Assembly: GCF_041912895.1 (NCBI RefSeq)
Contig: NZ_JAYSGI010000001.1
Span: 620,001-684,000 of the forward strand
Direction: 5' to 3'
Length of the DNA stretch: 64,000 nt
DNA from: Pelagerythrobacter sp041912895
GTDB lineage: Bacteria > Pseudomonadota > Alphaproteobacteria > Sphingomonadales > Sphingomonadaceae
A model generated the notes under the pieces. It was given only the letters and a program-made list of their open reading frames with translations. It was not told where the DNA came from and searched no databases. Made by a program: the position numbers and the translations under genes. Positions 43,762-52,696 of this stretch are shown in pieces. How positions within the stretch are numbered: the stretch's first letter is position 1; each line of letters starts with the position of its first letter.

Positions 43762-45050
43762 CCCTTGCGGTCGAGCTCCTCGTCGAGCCGCAGGCTGCAG
43801 CGCCAGAAGAAGAATGCCGGGACCAGCCCGAGGAACGCCGCGCCGTAGAGCACGTAGCGCACGCTTTCCTCGCCGTAGGCCGGGTGCAGCATGTCCGACA
43901 GCATGCCGAAGAACAGCGGGCCGAGCCCCAGCCCGATCAGGTTTTGGAAGAACAGCACCATCGCCGCCGCGATCGCCCGCGCGCGCAGCGGCACGAGGCC
44001 CTGCGCGGCCGAGTAGGTCGGGCCGTAGTAGAGCGAGTTGCACAGCGTCGGCACGATCAGCAGCACCAGCGCGACCTGCCAGGTGCTCGCCTGATAGGCG
44101 AGGAAGGCGATCGGCGCGGCGACGGCCATGCCGATCGCGGGCGCGGTGAGCACGTGGCGGCGGTTCTTCGCGCCGTACCGGTCGGCCAGCCATCCGCCGA
44201 ACCACGTGCCGAAGATTCCCGCCGCCCCGTTGATGACGCCGAACCAGAAGCCGACCTCGCCCGGGGTCATGTCGTGCGTGCGCTGGAAGAAGATCGTGGT
44301 CCACGTCGTCTTGCCGTAGGCGAGGAAGGCGGCGGTCGAACCGGCCGCGAGCAGCAGGACGAAGGCGCGCGATCCCATCACCGAGCGGACCGCCGTCCAG
44401 GTGGAGACGCTCGCTTCGGGCGCGGTGTCGGCGGGCATCGCGGCGGCCAGCCTCTGGCGCGGGTCACGCAGCGCGAAATGGACCACCAGCGCCAGCGCGA
44501 CGCCCGGCAGGCCGACGATCAGGAACGCCATCCGCCAACCCACCCAGTCGGCGAGGAACCCGCCGATCATCATACCCAGCAGCGTGCCGATCGGGATGCC
44601 GAGCGCGTAGAACGCCAGTGCCGAGCTGCGCCGTTCGGGCGGCACGATGTCGCTGATGAGCGAGTGCGCGGGCGGCGTGCACCCCGCTTCGCCCACACCC
44701 ACCCCGATCCGCGCGAGCAGGAGCTGCACGAAGTTGTTCGCCATCCCGCACAGCGCGGTCATCGCCGACCAGGTGGCGAGCGCGATCGCGATCAGGCGCG
44801 GCCGGTTTGTGGTCGGCCGGTCGGCATAGCGCGCGATCGGCAAGCCCAGCGCGGTGTAGAACAGCGCGAAAGCGAGCCCCGTCATCAGCCCGATCTGCGT
44901 GTCGCTGAGCCCGAGTTCGAGCGCGATCGGCTCGGCCAGGATGTTCACGATCTGCCGGTCGATGAAATTGAAGATATAGACGATCAGCAGGATCCACAGC
45001 GTCGCGCGCACCGATCGCTGCGTGGTGGTTGTACCTGCTGCCGTCGCCAT
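43758..45050 (-). CDS. Spinster-type MFS transporter
   Basis: A 430-residue 12-helix transporter. The N-terminal FNFIDRQIVNILAEPIALELGLSDTQIGLMTGLAF pattern and ARYADRPTTNRPRLIA between TM2 and TM3 match the Spinster/MFS_1 group common in sphingomonads; GEAGCTPPAHSLISDIVPPERRSSALA is the usual TM5 region. Substrate unknown; such proteins are often assigned to sphingolipid-like or hydrophobic compounds without proof. No neighbours indicate a pathway. Confidence 0.88.
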   Translation of the reverse strand: MATAAGTTTTQRSVRATLWILLIVYIFNFIDRQIVNILAEPIALELGLSDTQIGLMTGLAFALFYTALGLPIARYADRPTTNRPRLIAIALATWSAMTALCGMANNFVQLLLARIGVGVGEAGCTPPAHSLISDIVPPERRSSALAFYALGIPIGTLLGMMIGGFLADWVGWRMAFLIVGLPGVALALVVHFALRDPRQRLAAAMPADTAPEASVSTWTAVRSVMGSRAFVLLLAAGSTAAFLAYGKTTWTTIFFQRTHDMTPGEVGFWFGVINGAAGIFGTWFGGWLADRYGAKNRRHVLTAPAIGMAVAAPIAFLAYQASTWQVALVLLIVPTLCNSLYYGPTYSAAQGLVPLRARAIAAAMVLFFQNLIGLGLGPLFFGMLSDMLHPAYGEESVRYVLYGAAFLGLVPAFFFWRCSLRLDEELDRKG

Positions 45051-45130
45051 ACCCGACCCTCTCCTGAAGCGCGGGTATGCCCGTCGCCGGATCGAACCTC
45101 CCTTAGTATCGGGCGTGCGTCAAGCGGCGA

Positions 45131-46330
45131 TCAGGAATATCGAAGAATCGGTGCGATCTGCTCACGCCACGCGGCCTCGTCCGCCGAAGCCGTGCTGTCG
45201 AGGTCGTCCGGTTCGGCCTCGGCGTCGTCGACCCACTGGCGCAGGCCGGGGCCGCCGTTGATTACGTCGATCGCGAGGCGCGAGAGTTCGTATTCGTAGG
45301 GGAAATCGCGCCACAGATCGTAATCGGAATGCAGGCGGCGGATCGCCTTGAAGGCGAGCGCCTGGAGCCGCCACGGTCGGAACGCGGCGTGATCGTAGAA
45401 CGGAGCTTCGGCGTGGATCATCAGCGCGCCGCACGTCTCGCCCGCGTGCTTGTGGAAGGTCGGCTCGAACCAGCATTCACGCAAGGCGCATCCGGCGAGC
45501 CATTCGGGGGCGAGCCGCGCCATCTCGGCGTGAATCGCCGCGGCGTCGAGATCGGGCGCGCCGAACAGTACCTCGAGCGGGCGCGTGGTGCCGCGCCCTT
45601 CGCTCAGCGTCGTCCCCTCGATCATCACCGTACCGGCATAGGCGCGCGCCATGTTGACGTTCGCCGCATTGGGGCTCGGGTTGATCCACACGCGATCGGC
45701 AGGCCAGCCGTGACCCGGACCGCCGGGCTGCCAGCCCTCCATCCCGATCACCTTGTAATCGACGTCGAGCCCGAGATGATCGACGAACCATTGCCCCATC
45801 TCGCCCATCGTCAGCCCGTGGCGCATCGGCATCGGCGCGGCGCCGACGAAGCTCTCCTGCCCCGGTACCAGCAACGTGCCCTCGACGGGGCGGCCGGCGG
45901 GGTTCGGCCGGTCGAGCACCCACACGCTCTTGCCGTGTTTCGCCCCCTCTTCCAGCAGGTAGAGCAGCGTGGTGACGAACGTGTAGATGCGGCAGCCGAG
46001 GTCCTGCAGGTCGAACAGGAACACGTCGGCGCTCGACATCATCTGCCCGGTCGGGCGGCGCACCTCGCCATAAAGGCTGAAGATCGGGATACCGTAGTGC
46101 GGATCTGTCTCGTCCGCGGTTTCGACCATGTTGTCCTGCTTGTCGCCCTTCAGGCCGTGCTGCGGGCCGAAGGCGCTGGACACGTTGACGCCCGCCGCGA
46201 TCAGCGCATCGAGGCTGTGCATCAAATCCTCGGTGACCGAGGCGGGATGCGCCACGAGCGCGACGCGCGTGCCTTCGAGCGGTTTCCGGAGGGCGGGGTC
46301 GGCGAGCAGCCGGTCGATGCCGAATTTCAT
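45131..46330 (-). CDS. DUF1343 protein, NamZ-like exo-beta-N-acetylmuramidase family
   Basis: A 399-residue protein with the DUF1343 pattern: RVALVAHPASV, AFGPQHGLKGDKQDNMVETADETDPHYGIPIFSLYG, DLQDLGCRIYTFVTTLLYLLEEG, LDRPNPAGRPVEGTLL and NMARAYAGTVMIEGTTLSEGRGTTRPLEVLFGAP. Members of this family (NamZ) release terminal MurNAc from peptidoglycan fragments. No signal peptide is obvious at the chosen ATG (46330). The start overlaps the DOMON-like gene's stop by four bases, suggesting coupled translation and perhaps joint cell-wall recycling. Confidence 0.88.
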   Translation of the reverse strand: MKFGIDRLLADPALRKPLEGTRVALVAHPASVTEDLMHSLDALIAAGVNVSSAFGPQHGLKGDKQDNMVETADETDPHYGIPIFSLYGEVRRPTGQMMSSADVFLFDLQDLGCRIYTFVTTLLYLLEEGAKHGKSVWVLDRPNPAGRPVEGTLLVPGQESFVGAAPMPMRHGLTMGEMGQWFVDHLGLDVDYKVIGMEGWQPGGPGHGWPADRVWINPSPNAANVNMARAYAGTVMIEGTTLSEGRGTTRPLEVLFGAPDLDAAAIHAEMARLAPEWLAGCALRECWFEPTFHKHAGETCGALMIHAEAPFYDHAAFRPWRLQALAFKAIRRLHSDYDLWRDFPYEYELSRLAIDVINGGPGLRQWVDDAEAEPDDLDSTASADEAAWREQIAPILRYS

Positions 46331-46869
46331 GCCCCTGCGGGTGCCGCAAGCCTGCCTGCGAAGCAAGCTCCGTCGTGGAAATCGGGCGGCCCGGCGGGAT
46401 GGGCGAGCGCCCAGTAGCTGAGCGTTCGCCCCTCCTCCTCGATCACCGCGCAGAGGCCCGCCGCGCAGTCCGAACGCGGGAGGCCCGCGCGCGGCACGGT
46501 GGCATCGAAGATCGCCATCGCACTGCCGGTGCGCATCGTGCAGTCGGGTTCGCGCGGGAATGGGCGCTCGCTAATTCCCGTGCGGTACCTGGTGAAATCG
46601 TAGGCGGCCCAGCGTTCGGAAGGGGAGAGGTTGATCTCGCAGTATCCCGTGCTTCCCTCGGGCCGCAGGAACAGCTCGAAGCACGTCGTGCGCCACAGCT
46701 CGTCCGCCCTGCCCCGCCCCGCGAAGGCCGGCATCACCAGCTGGCCGATCCCCTCGATCCGCCAGCGCAGCCGCAGCCACTCGCTGTCGGAATTCAGAAT
46801 GCGCGCCTCGACCCGTGTCACCGCCAGCGGCGGATGGTCGGGATGCGCGACGAGTTCATGCGTTTGCAA
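46327..46869 (-). CDS. DOMON-like domain protein
   Basis: A 180-residue beta-rich protein without signal peptide. The segments LWRTTCFELFLRPEGSTGYCEINLSPSERWAAYDF and YRTG...ATVPRAGL match the DOMON-like family found in alpha- and cyanobacteria, related to carbohydrate- or haem-binding DOMON folds. TTG start at 46869 is the only one fitting the conserved N-terminus. Coupled (ATGA) to the NamZ-like gene downstream; specific ligand unknown. It is divergent from tyrS by 43 bases. Confidence 0.8.
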   Translation of the reverse strand: MQTHELVAHPDHPPLAVTRVEARILNSDSEWLRLRWRIEGIGQLVMPAFAGRGRADELWRTTCFELFLRPEGSTGYCEINLSPSERWAAYDFTRYRTGISERPFPREPDCTMRTGSAMAIFDATVPRAGLPRSDCAAGLCAVIEEEGRTLSYWALAHPAGPPDFHDGACFAGRLAAPAGA

Positions 46870-46912
46870 CCGGGTGTCCTCGTGCTACGCGCCGCCCCCG
46901 CACAGAGGGCCT

Positions 46913-48139
46913 ATGACGACTTACGAATCCGAATTGCTGCGCGTGCTCGACGAACGCGGCTATGTCCATCAGGCGACCGACGCCGCGGGGCTGGACGCCC
47001 TCGCCGCGCGGCAGGTCGTGCCCGGCTATATCGGTTTCGATGCCACCGCGCCCAGCCTTCACGTCGGCAGCCTGGTGCAGATCATGATGCTGCGCCGGAT
47101 GCAGCAGACCGGGCACAGGCCGATCGTATTGATGGGCGGCGGCACCACGCGGGTCGGCGATCCGACCGGGCGCGACGAAAGCCGCAAGATGCTGACCGAC
47201 GAGGCGATCGCCGACAACATCGCGGGTATCCGCACGGTGTTCGAGAAACTGCTCGTGTTCGGAGACGGCCCGACCGACGCGGTGATGGTCGACAATCAGG
47301 ACTGGCTGGGCGAGCTCGGCTATATCGAGATGCTGCAGAAGGTCGGCACCCATTTCACCGTCAACCGGATGCTGACGTTCGATTCGGTGCGCCTGCGGCT
47401 CGAACGCGAGCAGCCGATGACCTTCCTCGAATTCAATTACATGATCCTGCAGGGCTACGATTTCCGGCATCTGGCGCAGGAAATGGGCGCGCGGTTGCAG
47501 ATGGGCGGCAGCGACCAGTGGGGCAATATCGTCAACGGCGTCGAGCTTGGCCGCCGGATGGACGGAACCGAGCTGTTCGGCCTCACAACCCCGCTGCTGA
47601 CCACGGCGGACGGCGCGAAGATGGGCAAGACCGCCGGCGGCGCGGTGTGGCTCAACGAAGCGCAGCTCCCGGCATACGATTTCTGGCAATACTGGCGCAA
47701 TGCCGACGACCGCGATGTGGGCCGGTTCCTGCGCCTGTTCACCGATCTGCCGCTCGACGAGATCGTGCGGCTCGAAGCGCTCGAAGGCAGCGAGATCAAC
47801 GCGGCCAAGGTCGTGCTCGCGAACGAGGTCACCAGGCTGGTGCGCGGCGAGGATTCGGCGCGCTCGGCCGAAGCGACTGCGGCCGAAACGTTCGCCGGGG
47901 GCGCGGGCGAGGACCTGCCGACGCTCGCTGTCGGGCCCGAGGGGATGCGCATCGGCGCGGTGCTCACCGCGCTCGGCTTCACCGCCTCCAACGGCGAGGC
48001 GAAGCGCAAGATCGCCGAAAACGCCGTTCGGCTCGATGGTGCGGCGGTTGCCGATCCGGGCTTTCTGGTCCTGCCGGAAATCGGGCGCGACCTGCGCCTC
48101 AGCCTCGGCCGGAAGAAGCACGCAATCCTCACCCGCTGA
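46913..48139 (+). CDS. tyrS: Tyrosine--tRNA ligase
   Basis: A 408-residue class I synthetase charging tRNA-Tyr. Signature 1 lies in GFDATAPSLHVGSLVQI, the KMSKS equivalent in DGAKMGKTAGGAVWL, with FNYMILQGYDF and QMGGSDQWGNIVNGVEL lining the tyrosine site. The C-terminal S4-like RNA-binding domain runs from about 340 (GASNGEAKRKIAENAVRL-type). Start ATG at 46913; the frame extends upstream into the DOMON-like gene's opposite strand but that is not coding. Followed by a strong terminator. Confidence 0.97.
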   Translation: MTTYESELLRVLDERGYVHQATDAAGLDALAARQVVPGYIGFDATAPSLHVGSLVQIMMLRRMQQTGHRPIVLMGGGTTRVGDPTGRDESRKMLTDEAIADNIAGIRTVFEKLLVFGDGPTDAVMVDNQDWLGELGYIEMLQKVGTHFTVNRMLTFDSVRLRLEREQPMTFLEFNYMILQGYDFRHLAQEMGARLQMGGSDQWGNIVNGVELGRRMDGTELFGLTTPLLTTADGAKMGKTAGGAVWLNEAQLPAYDFWQYWRNADDRDVGRFLRLFTDLPLDEIVRLEALEGSEINAAKVVLANEVTRLVRGEDSARSAEATAAETFAGGAGEDLPTLAVGPEGMRIGAVLTALGFTASNGEAKRKIAENAVRLDGAAVADPGFLVLPEIGRDLRLSLGRKKHAILTR

Positions 48140-48141
48140 TC

Positions 48142-48188
48142 GCTGCGCGACCCCGTAATCCTTCGCGGTTCGGGGGGTGCGCAGCTTT
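48142..48188 (+). terminator. tyrS rho-independent terminator
   Basis: Immediately after the tyrS stop, GCTGCGC (48142-48148) pairs with GCGCAGC (48179-48185), extended by ACCCC with GGGGT inside a one-base bulge, and is followed by TTTA. About 12 bp of stem with a loop near 19 bases. Confidence 0.85.
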
Positions 48189-48258
48189 ACCAAATATCAG
48201 CCTTTCGCGTGCATTGAACACCCCGTCGAACAAACAACAAAAAAGGGGTTGTCGCCAC

Positions 48259-48597
48259 GTGTCCGCTGGAGCGAATCTGAGCGTTACCGATCTGCGCCGA
48301 ACCGCGCGCCATCCGGTCGACCATTCCGTGATCGCCGAGCATCACGATCGCGGCGATATGCCGCTCCATGTCTGCAACGTTTCCGACCATGGCTTCATGG
48401 TCGACGATGCGAAGGATCTCGCCCGCGGCGACCGCGTTATCATCCGCCTGCCGACCATCGGCCGGATCGAGGCCTACGTGATCTGGACCCGCGACACCCG
48501 CGCCGGCTTCCAGTTCGAACGGATCATCCGCATCGACGACTTCGTCGACATGATCGACGCGATCCAGCCCAACCCGCGCCTGCGCCGTCGCCGCTGA
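48259..48597 (+). CDS. PilZ domain protein
   Basis: A 112-residue single-domain protein. LRRTARHPVDHSVIAEHH carries the arginine-rich RxxxR start of a PilZ domain, and VCNVSDHGFMVDDAKDLARGDRVIIRLP matches the (D/N)xSxxG beta segment, here NVSDHG. This family binds cyclic di-GMP, though the RxxR spacing here is not ideal, so binding should be tested. GTG start at 48259; an A-rich leader with AGGGG lies about ten bases upstream. Expressed apart from tyrS because of the terminator between them. Confidence 0.83.
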   Translation: MSAGANLSVTDLRRTARHPVDHSVIAEHHDRGDMPLHVCNVSDHGFMVDDAKDLARGDRVIIRLPTIGRIEAYVIWTRDTRAGFQFERIIRIDDFVDMIDAIQPNPRLRRRR

Positions 48598-48691
48598 TCC
48601 GCCAACCGGGCGGGCGGGCGGCAAGCACCGCTTCGCGCCGCGGTCGATCTGATTGCTTGGCTTGCGCGATGCGCGGTGCCATGGCGCGGGC

Positions 48692-49987
48692 GTGATCACC
48701 GAACCGCGATCCCCGTTCCGCATCGCCAACTTCCGCGCCTACTGGGTGTCGCGCCTGTCGATGACGCTGGCGCAATACGCGATGATGCTCATCATCGGGT
48801 GGCAGACCTACGACATGGCGCGCGACGGCGGCATGAGCGTGGCGGGCGCCTCGGGCCAGCTCGCGCTGATCGGGCTGTTCCAGTTCGTGCCGCTGTTCCT
48901 GCTGACCCCGTTTTCCGGCCTTGCCGCCGACCGGTTCGACCGGCGCAATCTCGCACGGCTGACGATGGTGCTGCAACTGGCGTGCGCGGTCACGCTGGCG
49001 CTGCTGACCTGGCACGATCTGCTGCGCATCCACTGGCTGTTCGCGATCGCGGTGGTGCTGGGCGTGGTGCGCGCGTTCAACGGCCCCGCCCTCTCCGCGC
49101 TCGCGCCGAACCTCGTGCCCAAGGCGATCCTGCCCAACGCCATCGCGCTGTCCTCGATCGCGTGGCAGAGCGGGATGATCGTCGGCCCGGCGATCGGCGG
49201 ATACCTCCACGCGATCGTGCCCGCGCTGCCCTATGCCGTCGCCGCGGCGCTGTTCTGCGTTTCGATCGCGGCGATCTCGTGCATCGGCAAGGTGCCGCAG
49301 CCGCCGATCCCCGGCGCGGCGCGGCCGATCGGGCAGATGATCGACGGGCTGCAATATGTCGTGCGCAACAAGATGGTGCTGGGCGCGATTACGCTGGACC
49401 TGTTCGCGGTGTTCCTCGCCGGGGCGACCGCGCTGTTCCCGGTCTATGCGCGCGATATCCTGCAAGTGGGGGAGACGGGCCTCGCCCAGCTCGCGATGGC
49501 CCCGGCGGCGGGCGCGGCGATCACCGCGCTGTGGTTCTCGTTCCGCCCGCTCAAGAACAACGTCGGCCCCAGGATGCTGTGGGCGGTCGCCGCGTTCGGG
49601 CTCGCGACGGTGGTGTTCGGCCTCTCGACCTGGATGCCGCTCAGCCTCGCGATGCTGTTCATCGTCGGCGCGGCGGACATGTTCTCGGTCTATATCCGCC
49701 AGTCGCTGATCCAGCTCCACACGCCCGACGACAAGCGCGGGCGGGTGTCTTCGGTCTCGCTGCTGACGATCTCCGCTTCCAACGAATTCGGCGACTTCTT
49801 TTCGGGCACGCTCGCCTGGCTGATCGGGCCGGTGCTGGCGGTGGTGAGCGGCGGCGTGGGCGCGATCGTCACCGTGGCGCTGTGGGCGAAAATCTTTCCC
49901 GTCCTGCGCACCACCCGGACCTTTGACCCGCCGGAGGAATTGGTCGAGACTACGCCAGAAGAAAAATTGCAGGAGAATATCCCATGA
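48692..49987 (+). CDS. MFS exporter, EntS/MFS_3-like
   Basis: A 431-residue 12-helix transporter. The opening FRIANFRAYWVSRLSMTLAQYAMMLIIGWQTYDM and FSGLAADRFDRRNLARLTM, with ALSSIAWQSGMIVGPAIGGYLH, match the MFS_3/DHA3 group that includes the enterobactin exporter EntS. GTG start at 48692 is preferred over a further upstream TTG. The stop overlaps the cysK start (ATGA), an unexpected pairing of a transporter with cysteine synthase; export of cysteine or a related compound is a possible link but unproven. Confidence 0.87.
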   Translation: MITEPRSPFRIANFRAYWVSRLSMTLAQYAMMLIIGWQTYDMARDGGMSVAGASGQLALIGLFQFVPLFLLTPFSGLAADRFDRRNLARLTMVLQLACAVTLALLTWHDLLRIHWLFAIAVVLGVVRAFNGPALSALAPNLVPKAILPNAIALSSIAWQSGMIVGPAIGGYLHAIVPALPYAVAAALFCVSIAAISCIGKVPQPPIPGAARPIGQMIDGLQYVVRNKMVLGAITLDLFAVFLAGATALFPVYARDILQVGETGLAQLAMAPAAGAAITALWFSFRPLKNNVGPRMLWAVAAFGLATVVFGLSTWMPLSLAMLFIVGAADMFSVYIRQSLIQLHTPDDKRGRVSSVSLLTISASNEFGDFFSGTLAWLIGPVLAVVSGGVGAIVTVALWAKIFPVLRTTRTFDPPEELVETTPEEKLQENIP

Positions 49988-50904
49988 AGGCCGCCAGCGT
50001 TCTCGAAACCATCGGCAGCACCCCGCACATCCGCCTCTCGCGCCTGTTCCCCGACCACGAGGTCTGGGTGAAGAGCGAGCGGAGCAATCCCGGCGGCTCG
50101 ATCAAGGATCGCATCGCGCTCGCCATGGTCGAGGATGCGGAGAAATCCGGCGCGCTCAAGGCTGGCGGCACGATCATCGAGCCGACCAGCGGCAACACCG
50201 GGATCGGGCTGGCGATGGTCGCCGCGGTCAAGGGCTACAAGCTGGTTCTCGTCATGCCCGAGAGCATGAGTGTCGAGCGCCGCCGCCTGATGCTCGCTTA
50301 CGGCGCGACGTTCGACCTGACCCCCAAGGAAAAGGGCATGAAGGGCGCGATCGAGCGCGCGACCGAACTGGCCGGGCAGACCGACGGCGCATGGATCCCC
50401 AGCCAGTTCGACAACGAGGCGAACTGGAAGATTCACGTCGCCACCACCGCGAAGGAAATCGTCGCCGATTTCGAAGACAGCCCGATCGACGTGCTCATCA
50501 CCGGCGTCGGCACCGGCGGCCACCTGACCGGATGCGCCGAGGAACTGAAGCGCCACTGGAGCGGGATGAAGGCCTACGCGGTCGAACCCGAGCTATCGCC
50601 GGTCATCGCCGGTGGCCAGCCCGGCCCGCACCCGATCCAGGGCATCGGCGCGGGGTTCATCCCCGGCAACCTCCACACGCAGGCGATCGACGGCGCGATC
50701 CAGGTCGCGGCCGACGCGGCGAAGGACATGGCCCGCCGCTGTGCGCGCGAGGAAGGGCTGCTGGTCGGTATCTCGAGCGGAGCGACGCTGGCCGCGATCG
50801 CGCAGAAGCTGCCCGATCTCGAGCCCGGCGCGCGCGTGCTCGGCTTCAACTACGACACCGGCGAGCGCTATCTCTCGGTGCCCGACTTCCTGCCCGAAGA
50901 GTAA
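49984..50904 (+). CDS. cysK: Cysteine synthase A
   Basis: A 306-residue PLP enzyme making cysteine from O-acetylserine and sulfide. The PLP lysine is in SNPGGSIKDRIA (Lys 41), the TSGNTGIGLAM loop binds substrate, and TGVGTGGHLTG binds the PLP phosphate. ATG at 49984 overlaps the preceding exporter by four bases, with AGGAG seven bases upstream. One base separates its stop from the convergent FAD/NAD(P) protein gene. Confidence 0.96.
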   Translation: MKAASVLETIGSTPHIRLSRLFPDHEVWVKSERSNPGGSIKDRIALAMVEDAEKSGALKAGGTIIEPTSGNTGIGLAMVAAVKGYKLVLVMPESMSVERRRLMLAYGATFDLTPKEKGMKGAIERATELAGQTDGAWIPSQFDNEANWKIHVATTAKEIVADFEDSPIDVLITGVGTGGHLTGCAEELKRHWSGMKAYAVEPELSPVIAGGQPGPHPIQGIGAGFIPGNLHTQAIDGAIQVAADAAKDMARRCAREEGLLVGISSGATLAAIAQKLPDLEPGARVLGFNYDTGERYLSVPDFLPEE

Positions 50905-50905
50905 G

Positions 50906-52252
50906 CTAGAGCCCCTCGCCGCCGACCCAATGCGCATTGGAGAGGCGGCGGGCGAGCGCCCAGACCTGCACGCGGATATCGGGCACGGCGACGATTTCCC
51001 ACGAGGCGCCGCGCGTCATCGGGCCGATCGCATAGAGCCGCTCGTTCCGCCGCCCCGATGCGCCGATCGTGTGCGACTGCGCGTCGACGTCGATCCCGAT
51101 GCGCAGCGGATCGGGCCGGATCACTCCGCCGCGCGTGAGTTGTTGCAGCAAAGGCTCGCGCGTCGCGCCCAGATCGCCCTGCGGCCCGGTGCAGTTGATG
51201 ACCCGGCGCACCTCGATCGTGCGCTCCGCCGCGTTGCCCCGGCGGCGCAGGGTGACGGCGGCGTGGCCCTCACCCGGCGCGAAGCCGCAGGTCTTGCCCG
51301 CGATCACCGTCAGCCGTCCCTCAGCCATCAGCGCGTTCAGCCGGTCGGCGACCGCCGGAGCGATGCGGTGGCGGTGGATATCCCACCAGGGGCGCAGATG
51401 GCGCAGGAACCGCGCCCGCCCGGCATCGTCCGCCGCGCGCCACAGCGGCGCGGTGAAGCGGCGCAACTCGTCCACCGCGTTGCGCCAGCCGACCTCGCTG
51501 GCGCGTCCGCGCACGTGGCGGACCAGCGCGGAGGCCTGCGGCACGGGCCGATCCTCGATCGGCGCGAACGGCGGCTGCGTGTCGTGCCGGTGAGGGAGCA
51601 ACCCGCGCCGCGACATCGCCACGATCCGCCCGCCGAACCCTTCGGCATCGAGCCGCAGCACCATGTCGACCATCGTCAGCCCGGTGCCGAGGACGAGCAC
51701 CGTGTCCTCGCTGGTGAGACCGGCGGTCGCCGCGTCGGTCCACGGGTCGGCGGCGTAGAGATCGCCCGCCAGATCGGCGCTCAGCCCGCGCGGATGATGC
51801 GGCGGCAGGTTGCCGACCGCCAGGATCGCGATGTCGGCGCGCACGGTGCCGCCCCGGTCGAGCGCGATGCGCACGTCGCCGCCCATCTCCAGCGACGTCG
51901 CTTCGCCGCGCACCAGCTCCAGCCGCCCGGGCTGACGCGCCATCTCCTGATCCAGCAGATCGCGCAGGTAGGCGCCATAGACCAGCCGCGGCGCAAACGA
52001 ATCGGCGGCGAACGGCAGGCCCTTGCTGGCCAGCCAGCGGGCGAAGCTGTCGGGCTCGTCGGGCAGCGCGTTCATCCCCGCCGCGCGGACGTTGAGCACG
52101 TGGCTGGGCGCGGCCTCGCCATAGGCGAGCCCCTCGCCCGCCCGGTCGCGGCGCTCGATCAGCGTGGCGCGCGGCCCGTCGTGCCGTAACAGGTTGATCG
52201 CCTGCAGGGTGCCGGAAAACCCGCCGCCCACGATCGCGACATGCGACAACAT
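50906..52252 (-). CDS. FAD/NAD(P)-binding oxidoreductase-like protein
   Basis: A 448-residue protein. N-terminal Rossmann motif VAIVGGGFSGTLQAINLLRHDG binds FAD and a second dinucleotide motif lies in DTVLVLGTGLTMVDMVLRL. The end (GDLYAADPWTDAATAGL, RVINCTGPQGDLGATREPLL) fits the group of FAD-NAD(P)-binding proteins sometimes called HpnW/YdhS-like. Reaction and substrate unknown. Followed on the same strand by nothing; a short DUF6356 gene lies upstream and may share its promoter. Confidence 0.83.
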   Translation of the reverse strand: MLSHVAIVGGGFSGTLQAINLLRHDGPRATLIERRDRAGEGLAYGEAAPSHVLNVRAAGMNALPDEPDSFARWLASKGLPFAADSFAPRLVYGAYLRDLLDQEMARQPGRLELVRGEATSLEMGGDVRIALDRGGTVRADIAILAVGNLPPHHPRGLSADLAGDLYAADPWTDAATAGLTSEDTVLVLGTGLTMVDMVLRLDAEGFGGRIVAMSRRGLLPHRHDTQPPFAPIEDRPVPQASALVRHVRGRASEVGWRNAVDELRRFTAPLWRAADDAGRARFLRHLRPWWDIHRHRIAPAVADRLNALMAEGRLTVIAGKTCGFAPGEGHAAVTLRRRGNAAERTIEVRRVINCTGPQGDLGATREPLLQQLTRGGVIRPDPLRIGIDVDAQSHTIGASGRRNERLYAIGPMTRGASWEIVAVPDIRVQVWALARRLSNAHWVGGEGL

Positions 52253-52256
52253 CGGG

Positions 52257-52562
52257 CTAGATTACGTAGTCGGGATCGGTATGCGCTGCGGCCTGGCGGC
52301 GCTGTTCCAGCTCGCGGTGCAGCTCGCGCACGCAATCGCTGGCCGCGCGCTCGAACATGCCGGGCACGACCGCATGCGCGAGGCACTTGATCCCGCCCGC
52401 GACCATCTTGCCACCGAACCGGGCGGCGATGCCCGCATGTTCGAGGTAGCCCTCGCCCACCAGGCGCGGATGATCCACGAAAGCGCGGCGCAGGATACCG
52501 GATCCGCGCGCGGGCGCTCCGGCCTCCTGCGGGCGATCGGAAAGGGTCTGTTCGCTCGTCAT
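52257..52562 (-). CDS. DUF6356 family protein
   Basis: A 101-residue protein containing the DUF6356 block: FVDHPRLVGEGYLEHAGIAARFGGKMVAGGIKCLAHAVVPGMFERAAS. This small family occurs in sphingomonads and relatives and has one hydrophobic helix. Function unknown. It starts at ATG 52562 and lies four bases upstream of the FAD/NAD(P) protein gene, so the two are probably co-transcribed. Confidence 0.78.
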   Translation of the reverse strand: MTSEQTLSDRPQEAGAPARGSGILRRAFVDHPRLVGEGYLEHAGIAARFGGKMVAGGIKCLAHAVVPGMFERAASDCVRELHRELEQRRQAAAHTDPDYVI

Positions 52563-52696
52563 TCCCGGGCCATACCGCGCGGCCCCGGGCTTTCCAATCC
52601 CGTGCGCACTGTATCTCGCCCGCTTTTGCTGCCAGACATCGGCGCAGCGCCGGAGATGTGCCGGGGATGCGCCAAAGATGAAGGGGGACTGTCGCG

